Part shown: piece after piece, positions 55,275-64,000 of the stretch | Position numbering within the stretch: the first letter of the stretch is position 1 | Layout: every line of letters begins with the position of its first letter | Assembly (NCBI RefSeq): GCF_001625305.1 | Contig: NW_017803157.1 | Span: forward strand, 1,791,376-1,855,375 | Source of the DNA: Branchiostoma belcheri | Taxonomy: Eukaryota; Chordata; Leptocardii; Amphioxiformes; Branchiostomatidae | Reading direction: 5' to 3' | DNA: 64,000 nucleotides | Program-made: the position numbers and the translations under genes | The notes under the pieces: generated by a model | Database searches by the model: none | What the model was told of the DNA's origin: nothing | What the model saw: the letters and a program-made list of their open reading frames with translations, nothing else

Positions 55275-56905
55275 TGTTAAAGCTGCAATATGTAGCACTG
55301 GGATGATACAGAAAGTTACTTTTTTGGTTATTTCTTTACAAAGTAAGAAACAATTTTACTCTATTGCACCTCTTGTGGGCTGCTTTAGTGCCAACCATGT
55401 CATAAAGGTCAGAAATGTGAGTTAATTACACAAATATGTTGAATTATTGTGGAAGTAAATTACAACCACACTAGCATTTAGTCAAATAAAATATTTCAAC
55501 TTTTGGTGCAAACAAAATTTACATAATGCCCCTTTAACGAACGAACGAACAAACGAGTGAGTTTTTTTAGATAATTCATAGTCTATTTATGACTAGCTTT
55601 TCAGTACTAGTTGCCCAAGAGCGCTAGCCTTACCACATGACCCCAATTTTACAAATCTATCAACAATGCATTGTGTACTTTGCGACGAAGCATTCCACAG
55701 ATGAATTTAGTGACGTAAAATTGTAAGTTATGCATATTTGATTTCATTCTATCAGCCACACGATTTATTGCGTGCTGACATTCTCTAGTGTATTTTAGAA
55801 AGTCTCTAATGTATTTTCCTCGTTGCTGAATAAACGTACAGTTGATGTTCCAAACTGTGTGCCAGCGTCCGTGAATAGTTTCATCAGGTTGGTAAGGCAC
55901 TGAGTAAAGAGCCTCTTTTTACACAACCAAGTCTTTTATTCAGCCGACGTTTCGGTGACCGTCTGTCACCTTCCTCAGGGCAATTCTGACTGGTTCACAT
56001 TGCTAAATTCACATTGGTTAATATTGTACATTTGGGAATGCATCTGTAGCAGCGAAACCTGTGCTGCAATGCAATGTGAACCCTGAGGAAGGTGACAGAC
56101 GGTCACCAAAACGTCGGCTGAATAAAAGACTTGGTTGTGTAAAAAGAGTCTCTTTACTCTGTGTGCCAGCGTCTTTCTGAAGGCCACAAACTAGCCAGCC
56201 AGACCGACATTCTATATGATCTAGAAAAGTTAGGAACGTTACATACACTTTTGAAGTTATACTTTCCTCAAATGTCGACGTCAGTGTAAGAGATTGTAGT
56301 GTGAAGCTTACAAAGTTTTTCAAAGCCAGAAATCAACATTTTCAAGCTAGCAAGTGCGTGATATTTTCCTCCATATAAATGGCTCTACTTTTATGAAAAT
56401 AGACTATTTAGCCTGACAATCGCAAGAGAAAAATTGACAAAAATACAACAACTGAAATAAATGGCAGACAGTAGATTTATTGGTTTGTAACGTAGTGTCC
56501 AATGATGTCAAAGTAGTCACGTCAAGACTGAGATAAACAGATTCTCGATACGTCACTAGTATGTTTGACACATTTCTCATATGTGACTTTAGTGTGAAGA
56601 TTCAAGTATTCTCAGTCGTTCCGGTTTAGCTTATTGAATCACCGAACGTATCTATTTTAGTTTCAATAAAATGTGCAGGTGTAATGATATAAATGATCGT
56701 GAAGAAACTTTAAAAAAGTTTCTTACCAAATGTTCAACGATTCCTCATTGTTTTAGAAAAAAAGTTTCTAATGCTTTATATATGGCCTATATCGTATGTG
56801 TCTGACAGAGTGCTCAAATGTATTGTAAAATACGATAAATGTTCTGTTGTGTAACTTTTGTGTTAGCGGGTGGTTCTGTAGTCTGCCATCTCCTTTTTAA
56901 CACCT
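55275..56905. other. Spacer between the convergent Ser/Thr/Pro-rich gene and basic secreted gene 2
   Basis: It holds two 3' UTRs and an inverted repeat unit at 55895-56165. A minus-strand AATAAA at 56476-56481 lies 425 bp past the stop of basic secreted protein gene 2. No further gene was seen. Confidence 0.6.
55895..56165. repeat. Inverted-repeat unit related to 50144-50480
   Basis: AGTAAAGAGCCTCTTTTTACACAACCAAGTC with TTTATTCAGCCGACGTTTCG on the left is the inverse of CGTCGGCTGAATAAAAGACTTGG and AAAAAGAGTCTCTTTACTC on the right. Both halves carry the (C)CTGAGGAAGGTGACAGACGG motif. Confidence 0.75.
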
Positions 56906-59900
56906 TCAGCCCCAAGCAGGCCGGGGCTGGCGTCTGCCGTAGTAACCCTGGGGCCTTGTGCGCGGACGTCTGCCGAAAGTGCCCTCGGGCCTTGTGCCCT
57001 GGCGTCTGCCGAAAGTGCCCTGGCGTCTGCCGAAAGTGCCCTGGGGCCTTGTGCGCGGGCGTCTGCCGAAGGTGCCCTCGGGCCTCGTGCGCTGGGGTCT
57101 GCCGAAAGTGCCCTCGGGCCTTGTGCCCTGGCGTCTGCCGAAAGTGCCCTGGCGTCTGCCGAAGGTGCCTTGGCGTCTGCCGAAAGTGCCCTGAGGCCTT
57201 GTGCGCGGACGTCTGCCGAAGGTGCCCTCGGGCCTGGTGCGCTGGCGTCTGCCGCCAAACTCAGGGCCTCTGCCTCGGCGTCCAGCCACCCCAGTCGTCG
57301 GTTCCCTCACCCGCGGTGTCCTCTGGCGCTGACGCCTGCCAGTAAATCCTCCGGGGCCCCTGTCTTGACGTCCAGCCTGACCCCTTCTGCCTCCTCTTCC
57401 TCTTCCTCCACCGAATTGCGGGGGCTGTGGTCTGCCGAAAGCGCCCGTGGGTCTCATCTGCTGGCGTCTGCCTTGGCGACCAGCCTTCCCCCGACCGAAT
57501 CCCCATCCCTGAGCCATTCCTGTTGGCTGGAGTCCTTGTAGTGTGGCTCCGGCCCGCATTCTCTCCCTTCTTCTGGCACTTCGGGGTTTCGCGGGAGCTT
57601 CCTCTTCGCCCTGGGGCGTCTCCATGGCTTTTCGTTCCTTCTTCTTCTTCCTCTGGACCGTTTCCTCCTCATCTGCTTTTCCTTTATTCCTATTTCTTCG
57701 TTTCCCTGTATCGGCTCCACCCTTGTTCCTATTTCGCCTCTTGCCTTGCTCTTCAGCGACCTCTTCAACAAAACCTTCTTCCTCTTCGACCGGTCCTTTA
57801 TTCCTATTTCTTCGTTTTCCTGTATCGGCTCCACCCTTGTTCCTATTTCGCCTCTTGCTTGGCTTTTCAGCGACCTCTTCAATAAAACCTTCTTCCTCTT
57901 CGACCGGTCTTTCTTCTTCTTCAGGGTTATCCAGAGCCCCGAGTCCTGTCTGCGTGCCATACTCCAACTCTTCGACATTCTCAGCTGCCTCGCTCAGATT
58001 ATCAGCTACTTCTTGCAGCATATCATAATCGTCCGCAATCTCCATCTCTTTGTTATCGAGTTGTTCTTGCAGCAGGTCCTGTTCTTCCTGTTCCTCCATT
58101 TGTCGTTCTTGCAGCTCAGCTAGCTCCTCTGCAACACTTTGTTCTTCTTCTTCCAAATATTCTTCTTCTGGCAAGGCCTCTTCTTCAGTTTCCATATATG
58201 GTTCCTCGCCAATGTAGTCTTCAGTTGGTTCTTCCTCTGCCTCAGCTGGCGATTCTTCTTCTTCGGCTTCTTTGGTGGCTCTTCACCTTCCGGTTCCTCT
58301 TCGCCACCTTTTCCTCCCTTTCTTCCTCCTTTTCCTGGCTTTCCTTCTTTATTCCCTCCTTTTCCTGGCTTTTCTCTTTTATCCCCTCCTTTTCCTGGCT
58401 TTCCTTCTTTGTTCCCTCCTTTTCCTGGCTTATTCCTTTTATTCCCTCCTCCTTTTCCTGGCCTGTCTTTTTTATTCCCTCCTTTTCCTGGCTTATTTCC
58501 TTTATTCCCTCCTTTTCCTGGCTTATTTCTTTTATTATTCCTTGCTCTCCTTTTGATCCTTTTCTTCCCGGCGGCGTGTGAATCCGATCGTTCAGTACCA
58601 GATGATTCATGGTTTGGTGAAATCTCCAAGGGATGGTCTTCAGCTGTAACACAAGGAGGAAAAAATGTAATCAACATCTTCTCAATTTTGTTCGAGATGA
58701 ATGCAGCTGCAGATGTGCTGTTAACTTGACAGTACTAAGGGGACCAACTTAACCAAGATATCATCTTTAAAAAGTGTTCTTTAAAGCTGATTGGTGAGGC
58801 CCAAGCCCTATTTTTGTTGATGTTGTCCTTGCTTTACGTCTATTTTTCCGCTAGACGCTAGAGGTCTCTTTCCCTCACCCCAAGGTTTTTGAAGTGCCAA
58901 GAAAACCTCGAGTAAAGACGTGTTTGAATAATAATTCGTGGTAAAGACACAGCACAACAATACAATATAACATGCGTTACATTGGCGCAATACATACCGA
59001 ATGAATGAATGAATGGATTTTATTTACGTGTCTTGTACTGTAGTTAGCGAGAAATATTCAAGACAAGTGATCAAGTAATCTTTCATCACATGCATGAAAA
59101 GAAACCTACAGTGGGTGTCACTGGAAGACAGAAGAAAAATGTCCAGACTATGCATGATGTACAAAATGACTAATAGACTGGTATCCCAGCCCAGAAGAGA
59201 ACAACAAATAGCCATGCAGTACCAGAGTTATCAACCAACGATTAAGGTGTTCACAAATTCATTCTTTCCTAGACCTATCGCAGAGTGGAACTCACTGTCA
59301 CCAAGTACAGTAGGGGCATTATCATTAGATAGCTCTAAACATTGTTCAGAGTTAAATGTTCAAGGGTTAGGTGTAACACGTCGTTCTATTCGGTGAAATG
59401 TAGCCAGCTGCCGCCGCGCCACGCATCTGCAAAGCTGGTGTGTTACGCCGAAGGCGGTTATACCGATCGTCTGTACAGACACAGAAGCTGGTGTGTTACG
59501 CCAAAGGGTGGTTATACCGGCTATACAGATACAGAAGCTGGTGTGTTACGCCGAAGGGCGGTTATACCGGCTATACAGATACAGAAGCTGATGTGTTACG
59601 CCGAAGAGCGGTTATACCGGCTATACAGACACTGGTGTGTTACACTGAAGGGCGGTTATACTGGCTATACAGATATAGAAGCTGGTGTGTTACACTGAAG
59701 GGCGGTTATACTGGCTATACAGATACAGAAGCTGGTGTGTTACGCCGAAGGGCGGTTATACCGGCTATACAGATACAGATACAGCGGAAGTGTACTTACT
59801 GTAGTTAGTCAGNNNNNNNNNNNNNNNNNNNNCAATCTGTATATTTGACAGGTTTTGAAAACTAAACATTCCATTTTTTTACCAATTTTAACCGAAAAAT

Positions 59901-61594
59901 CGAATTTCAAAAGCTCATAACTTCTCTTAGAAATGACATATCGGAACAAATTGACATTTTTGTAATCCTTTGTTCCTGTTTTATCTGGCCTCCAAGTAAC
60001 GTTGGAAAATATCCATATTTGATTATTTGACACTCCCCTTTGCATTATAAGTAGGAAAGGAGGTGGTCCCTATGGGGTCAAAGTTCAAGGTCAGATAACA
60101 AGGTCAAAGCTGGGCACTCAACATGGTTATCATACATTTTCCAAAAGCTTGTGGGGAGGACTATCACATGAAGGCATTCGCGTTTTGTCCCTTGATTTGG
60201 TAACAAAATCTTGTCTGGCCCATGGACTACAAGTACAGTAGGGGCATTATCATTAGATAGCTCTAAACATTGTTCAGAGTTAAATGTTCAAGGGTTAGGT
60301 GTAACACGTCGTTCGGTGAAATGTAGCCAGCTGCCGCCGCGCCACGCATCTGCAAAGCTGGTGTGTTACGCCGAAGGCGGTTATACCGATCGACTGTACA
60401 GACACAGAAGCTGGTGTGTTACGCCGAAGGGTGGTTATACCGGCTATACAGATACAGAAGCTGGTGTGTTACGCCGAAGGGCGGTTATACCGGCTATACA
60501 GATACAGATACAACGGAAGTGTACTTACTGTAGTTAGTCAGTCCGTCATCCAAACGATGAGAATCCTCGCTTTTTGCCACACCTGGGTGTTCGGCAGGGA
60601 GCTTTTGTGGCCCAGCTTTCTCCGGGGAGCCGACATCATGGACGGTGTGGTTCTTGTAGGAGATGGTGTTATCAGCTGTCGCGTCCTTTTGCTAAAAGTC
60701 ACAGAGGGAATGGATTTCTTAATCAAATTGAATATTTTCACGGCAAAGCCATTACATTTTTGCCATTTGAAATACTGATTGCATCACATAAACACGAGTT
60801 TTTAAACTTGACGTCAGCCGATCAAATCTGGATGACATGGATGACATCCTCTGCAGACTCCAAATCTAATGCGAGCGGGCGAAAAAAAACAAGGCGCGCC
60901 GAAAAAAAAAAGTTCCTACATCTTAAAATTTTGACTCAATCATTGTACAAATGGTTTTTATTCAGTGGGAACATCACAAATACACAGCCAGCATCACTTT
61001 CAGAAGGCAACGAAATTTCTTGTTTTTTTTTCCAAATTAGGCGAAAATATGCGCGCGCTGATGTCATCCATAAAAATTACTTGCTGTGGCCTTATATAGA
61101 GCCTATTCCCCTATTTCATACACTTGAGTACTGTAGAAAAAATTATATTTCTAATGCAACTACACGTGTAGACAAACCACCCATCGAAAAACAGATCTGT
61201 TCCTTTATTTCTATAATAACTGTAAAACGAGAAGTTGAATTTATATAACGATAGTTATTTACTTTGGTATCTGTTAACCGTATCCATTCATCCTATTTTG
61301 TTGTGACCTGTACTTAGCCAAGTGTGGCAAAAATGTGGAATAAAGGTCTTCATACATTCATTTATTATTCCATCAAATGCACTGTATCATTCTCAAATTT
61401 GGGAACTTTAGTCATAACCCTGTATAATGATACTCTATTGGCGGTCTGTAGTGTTGTAGTGTTAAAAGGTTATGGTAGGTCTTTTCACGAGTAAAAGATT
61501 GCTTAGTGTCTGAACTAACCTGAAAGTTGACCTCTGAAGCAGACAAAGACGCGAAACTGACGAAGGCCAGCCACAAAACTACCGAACGCCACAT
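56906..61594 (-). CDS. Secreted basic/acidic/Arg-Gly-repeat protein (paralogue 2), frameshifted, middle exon not found
   Basis: Function unknown; paralogue of the gene at 41945. Exon 1 (61594-61520) encodes a signal peptide (MWRSVVLWLAFVSFASLSAS) ending EVNFQ in phase 0. The main exon (58643-56906) starts in phase 1 with AEDHPLEISPNHESSG, then GKKRIKRRARNNKRNKPGKG and about ten GNKxxKPGKGG repeats. By analogy with paralogue 1, a middle exon (phase 0 to 1) must lie between; it was not found and could be in the gap at 59813-59832. The basic frame shifts between 58282 and 58120 into the frame that continues as an acidic helix (TKEAEEEESPAEAEEEPTED, EELAELQERQMEEQEEQ). Two copies of PVEEEEGF(I/V)EEVAE, KRRNRNKGGADTG repeats, a Gly/Arg-rich part (FGGGRGRGGRRGQAGRQ) and about ten TFGRR(Q/P) repeats follow, ending RRQPRPAWG. 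The charge blocks suggest a self-associating secreted matrix or adhesive protein (inference). Confidence 0.68.
59094..59810 (+). mobile_element. 5'-truncated LINE: reverse-transcriptase C-terminus, 3' UTR and expanded tail repeat
   Basis: The frame 59094-59396 has LQWVSLEDRRKMSRLCMMYK, SFFPRPIAEWNSL and ALSLDSSKHCSEL, the usual end of CR1/L2-like reverse transcriptases. After the 3' UTR, the tail unit GCTGGTGTGTTACGCCGAAG, GGCGGTTATACCGGCTATAC, AGATACAGAA (about 50 bp) is repeated about seven times. It lies in the intron of basic secreted protein gene 2, opposite strand, next to an assembly gap. Confidence 0.78.
60231..60526 (+). mobile_element. Second copy of the LINE 3' end beyond the gap
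   Basis: It repeats 59300-59400 almost exactly (AGTACAGTAGGGGCATTATC, TCAAGGGTTAGGTGTAACAC) with about three tail units, and continues with GGAAGTGTACTTACTGTAGT as the first copy does. It is either a local duplication or the same locus assembled twice. Confidence 0.75.
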
Positions 61595-62028
61595 TTTCCA
61601 ACGGTATCGTCAGTTCAGTTCAAGTTCAACATCACAGCGTTCTCGTGTCACCGGAAAACCCGGCCGCCGGCCACACTGGGGGTCCCACAGACAAAGTTGC
61701 AGCCAAGAATCGAGACAAATATTTTCAAACTGCACAGGAAATCGAGTGACTTCTAGTCACTAAATAAACGGGTTTTGTAAAATCTTACGTTAGCAACGAA
61801 CCGAAGACAAACAAACGTTACGAATTCGAAGATTACATTTGAGCGTACTTGTTCGGTATAACCCATTCTATGGAACGTGGACGTTTTAGAACGGGTTTCC
61901 CCACAAAGCGAGGATTACGAACAAAACTCGACTTGTTCCATGCGTTCTATTCATCCCAAAGCAACAGTAAGGTTTAGGGAAATATGATTTACATGTGTTG
62001 TTTTTAATACGTCTATCTATTTTTGCAC

Positions 62029-62042
62029 ACACACGCACGCCA

Positions 62043-62074
<32 letters not shown>

Positions 62075-62132
62075 CACACACACGCGCGCGCACGCACACA
62101 CGCACGCACACGCACACACACACACACACAAA
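62029..62132. repeat. (CA)n/(CACG)n microsatellite
   Basis: It is an alternating pyrimidine-purine tract of CACACA and CACGCACG units. Such tracts can adopt Z-DNA; no function is implied here. Confidence 0.9.
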
Positions 62133-62414
62133 ATACACATACTCTCTCACTCTCTTCCTCTCTTTGTGTGTGTGTGTTTCCCTTTGTGTCAGTAGGTATT
62201 TGAATGCAGTAGCGTGGCAAGAAAGAAAAAGATGGCAAAACCAATCAAATGTAACATACAGATAAAACATTTTTATTATCATAGTTGAACATATAACAAA
62301 AGTGACTGTAGCACAATACACACCAACTCTCTTTAAGAAAGCTGACCTAAAAGTTGAAGTAGCAAATATTTGTGAAAATAGCTGTGACATAAACACCATA
62401 TATGACGAATGTTA

Positions 62415-62600
62415 CAAATCTGTATCTGTATAACCGCGGTATAACCGCGCCTTTCGGCGTAACACACCAGCTTCGCAGGCACGCGGCGCGGCGGCAGCTG
62501 GCTATATTACACCGATACACCTAACCCTTGAACTTCTAACTCTAGACATTGTTCTCTAACAAAGCTATCTAATGACAATGGCCTTACCTCCATTATCATC
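62415..62600 (-). mobile_element. LINE 3' end
   Basis: TCTGTATCTGTATAACCGCG, AACACACCAGCTTCGCAGGC, GGCGGCAGCTGGCTATATTA and CTATCTAATGACAATG match the copy at 36216-36390. Confidence 0.7.
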
Positions 62601-62642
62601 TATAAAACAAAATGGAGGCGCTCTTGAATGAGACAGATGTCT

Positions 62643-63437
62643 TCACATCATGCTGTTTCCTTCGAAAGGAATGCATCTGTCGGACTTGAAGTATGCCGCC
62701 AGGTTGGGGCGGGCGGACAGGCGGTCCTTGAAGGCCTTGAGGAGGGGGATGGAGTCGTTGGACGCCCAGGCCTCGGGAAACTGCGCCTCGGTAGCCCGCA
62801 GGACATGCAGCAGGCCCAGGTCCACGTATGTTAGCTTGTCACCTATCGCAAACCTTCACCGAGGACGGGGAAGCAACAGGTTAGATAATTGACAACGTGC
62901 CACATCAAGCTTCATAGAGTTCAGAGTTCATCTACATACCAAATTTTTTATCGCAAGTAGACTTCAAAATAAGCACTGGGAGACTGGACTTTGTACTCCA
63001 AATTTACACCGGTCTAGACTACTTCCGCGGTAACATTGCCGTATATAGGTTTGAGAAGAAACCGGTGTAACAGTAGTATTTTCTTTACATCTATCGTACC
63101 ATTTCCTTCTCAAATTTTACGACGTGCGGCACGTGCTTGCAGTGTGAAAATCTAATGTTACCGGGGCTGAACCAGCATTTCTGCAAAAAATACCCATTCT
63201 GGATAACATTATACAACAAAATTTCAGACAACATAAAAAGTGTGATAGTGATGATAGAAATAAACTGAAATGGCAAGACTTACCCCTGTCCGCCTTTGTT
63301 GGCTTTCAGCGCCGTCTCTAGATGCGCCAGCCACCGCGGCAGGCGGGTCGCCACGAACCTGTCTATGTACGGCTGCGTCTCCTCCTTCTGTGTGTAGTAA
63401 GATTCAACATTGTTCCGGCCGTGGAAGGCCAGTCGCC
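62643..63437 (-). CDS. Glutathione S-transferase, C-terminal part (N-terminal exons outside window)
   Basis: Conjugates glutathione to electrophiles, usually cytosolic. The last two exons, 63437-63284 and 62853-62643, join in phase 2 and end at a stop at 62645-62643. They encode the all-helical C-terminal domain: LAFHGRNNVESYYTQKEE, RFVATRLPRWLAHLETALKA, then the N-capping box segment GDKLTYVDLGLLHVL, FKDRLSARPNLAAYFKS and a C-terminal PFEGNSMM. The (S/T)YxD motif in GDKLTYVD and the ARPN.AAY ending are typical of sigma/mu-like GSTs. The thioredoxin-like glutathione-binding domain would lie beyond 64000, so the class cannot be fixed. A LINE end sits in its 3' UTR and a nested foldback cluster in its upstream intron. 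Confidence 0.85.
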
Positions 63438-63683
63438 CTGAAAAGATAACGAGAAGATATAGAAATGTGGTCCCGTAACGCTAAAAGCGCCATACATTAC
63501 CAATAGTGGAAAATAGCGTTCTTGTGACACAATCAAGACGCTTTAATACCAGGTGGCGACGTTTCGGTAACTTCTCATTATTTCCACAAAAGGTAGAAAT
63601 AGCCTCTTCTTTTGTACTTGTATCTTTATTTTCGCCAGCCTGGGGTGGCAAATGGAAATTCCCTGGCAAATGGATACTGCCTG

Positions 63684-63981
63684 TAGCCTCCTGTACAGGC
63701 TTCCGGGCGGGTGGGAGTTTTGATACTGCGTTTTGTAGAGTTTTTCCGGCCATCCTACTACCAGCCGCCCAGAGAAGGTTTGTACCTAGCCTGGGTACCA
63801 TCCCCAGTAGTATATTCGCAAAGTCTATAACTCCAGTTATAGAGTTTGCGAATATACTACTGGGGATGGTACCCAGGCTAGTTTGTACCCGCCATGGCCG
63901 GGAAAAGAACGCGTTAAAAATTCTACAAAACGCCGTATCAAAACGTACTCCCACCCGCCCGGAGGCCTGCAGAGGAGGCTA
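63684..63981. mobile_element. Foldback element inserted in the older one
   Basis: The ends are TAGCCTCCTGTACAGGCTTC and GCCTGCAGAGGAGGCTA. The arms GGGCGGGTGGGAGTTTTGAT / CTCCCACCCGCCCGGAGGCC and CGTTTTGTAGA / TCTACAAAACG are complementary. The flanks ACTGCCTG and ACTGCCAG form an imperfect 8-bp duplication. Confidence 0.75.
63787..63880. mobile_element. Innermost foldback element (TAGCC subfamily)
   Basis: The ends are TAGCCTGGGTACCATCCCC and GGGGATGGTACCCAGGCTA. The arms AGTAGTATATTCGCAAA..TCTATAACT are perfectly complementary. The flanks GTTTGTACC at 63778-63786 and 63881-63889 are an exact 9-bp duplication. It sits in the loop of the element 63684-63981. Confidence 0.92.
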
Positions 63982-64000
63982 ACTGCCAGGCCAATTTGGT

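Larger units (their letters stand above)
61595..62642. other. Spacer between basic secreted protein gene 2 and GST
   Basis: The two minus-strand genes follow each other. It contains the GST 3' UTR with a LINE 3' end, a (CA)n/(CACG)n tract and a possible polyadenylation signal (TTTATT on plus, 62272-62277). The upstream region of basic secreted protein gene 2 lies near 61600-61760; no promoter motif was recognised. Confidence 0.55.
63640..64000. mobile_element. Outermost, disrupted foldback element (TAATC-type interior), continues past the window
   Basis: GGCAAATGGATACTGCCTG on the left and ACTGCCAGGCCAATTTGGT on the right are the two parts of the GGATACTGCCTGGCCGATTT sequence seen intact in the element at 10099. 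They are split by the element 63684-63981. Confidence 0.6.

Noticed and set aside
56839..57541. Plus-strand Cys-rich frames (CRKCPGVCRKCP repeats)
   Set aside because: Antisense of the TFGRRQ repeat region of basic secreted protein 2; no signal peptide.
58242..58652. Alternative frame with ISQEKEGIKE repeats in basic secreted protein 2
   Set aside because: The repeat is open in more than one frame; the GKKRIKRRARNNKRN frame matches paralogue 1 and the phase-1 entry, so that frame was chosen.
59342..59808. Frames with YTDTEAGVLRRRA repeats
   Set aside because: Translation of the LINE tail minisatellite.
63481..63982. Two 157-codon frames on opposite strands
   Set aside because: Both run through the nested foldback elements and owe their similarity to the inverted repeats.

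Overview
This is eukaryotic, almost certainly lancelet (Branchiostoma, amphioxus) nuclear DNA. The genes have many short exons with GT..AG introns and phase-matched joins. The proteins are animal ones, closest to deuterostome families (CARS2, FBXO28, TRAF3IP1/IFT54). There is a large LRR-Ig gene and two divergent rhodopsin-family receptors, and introns and spacers are packed with short hairpin transposons, SINE-like tRNA-derived repeats and 5'-truncated LINEs. The species is not determined. Three 20-N runs (23412-23431, 35053-35072, 59813-59832) are assembly gaps.

Layout: 144-5689 (-) mitochondrial cysteinyl-tRNA synthetase, C-terminal exons beyond the left edge; 6126-8984 (+) FBXO28, head-to-head with it across about 0.4 kb; 10798-20300 (+) TRAF3IP1/IFT54 in 15 exons; 23639-26774 (+) secreted LRR-Ig protein in 3 exons; 31514-40189 (+) a peptide-receptor-like GPCR with a triplicated N-terminal exon and one exon missing next to an assembly gap; 41945-45712 (+) a secreted Lys/Arg-rich protein; 48797-50143 (+) a divergent two-exon GPCR; 52652-55274 (+) an unrecognised Ser/Thr/Pro-rich protein with a Cys-rich tail; 56906-61594 (-) a second Lys/Arg-rich secreted protein, paralogous to the first; 62643-63437 (-) the last two exons of a glutathione S-transferase whose start lies beyond the right edge.

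The left third is conserved housekeeping and ciliary genes. The right two thirds are lineage-variable: receptors, a possible immune-type LRR-Ig protein and two low-complexity basic secreted proteins. No pathway joins these genes.

The most unusual material is (1) a family of short foldback elements with 5'-TA..TA-3' ends and 8-9-bp target duplications, sharing about 17-bp termini while carrying different but internally self-complementary arms, nested at 63.6-64.0 kb; (2) ten tandem copies of a 5' splice site at one IFT54 exon; (3) the paralogous pair of basic secreted proteins, one with an apparent frameshift at its basic-to-acidic switch; and (4) a recurring CUGANGA-A-hairpin-GAAA motif with covarying stems in several repeat families, resembling a hammerhead ribozyme core.
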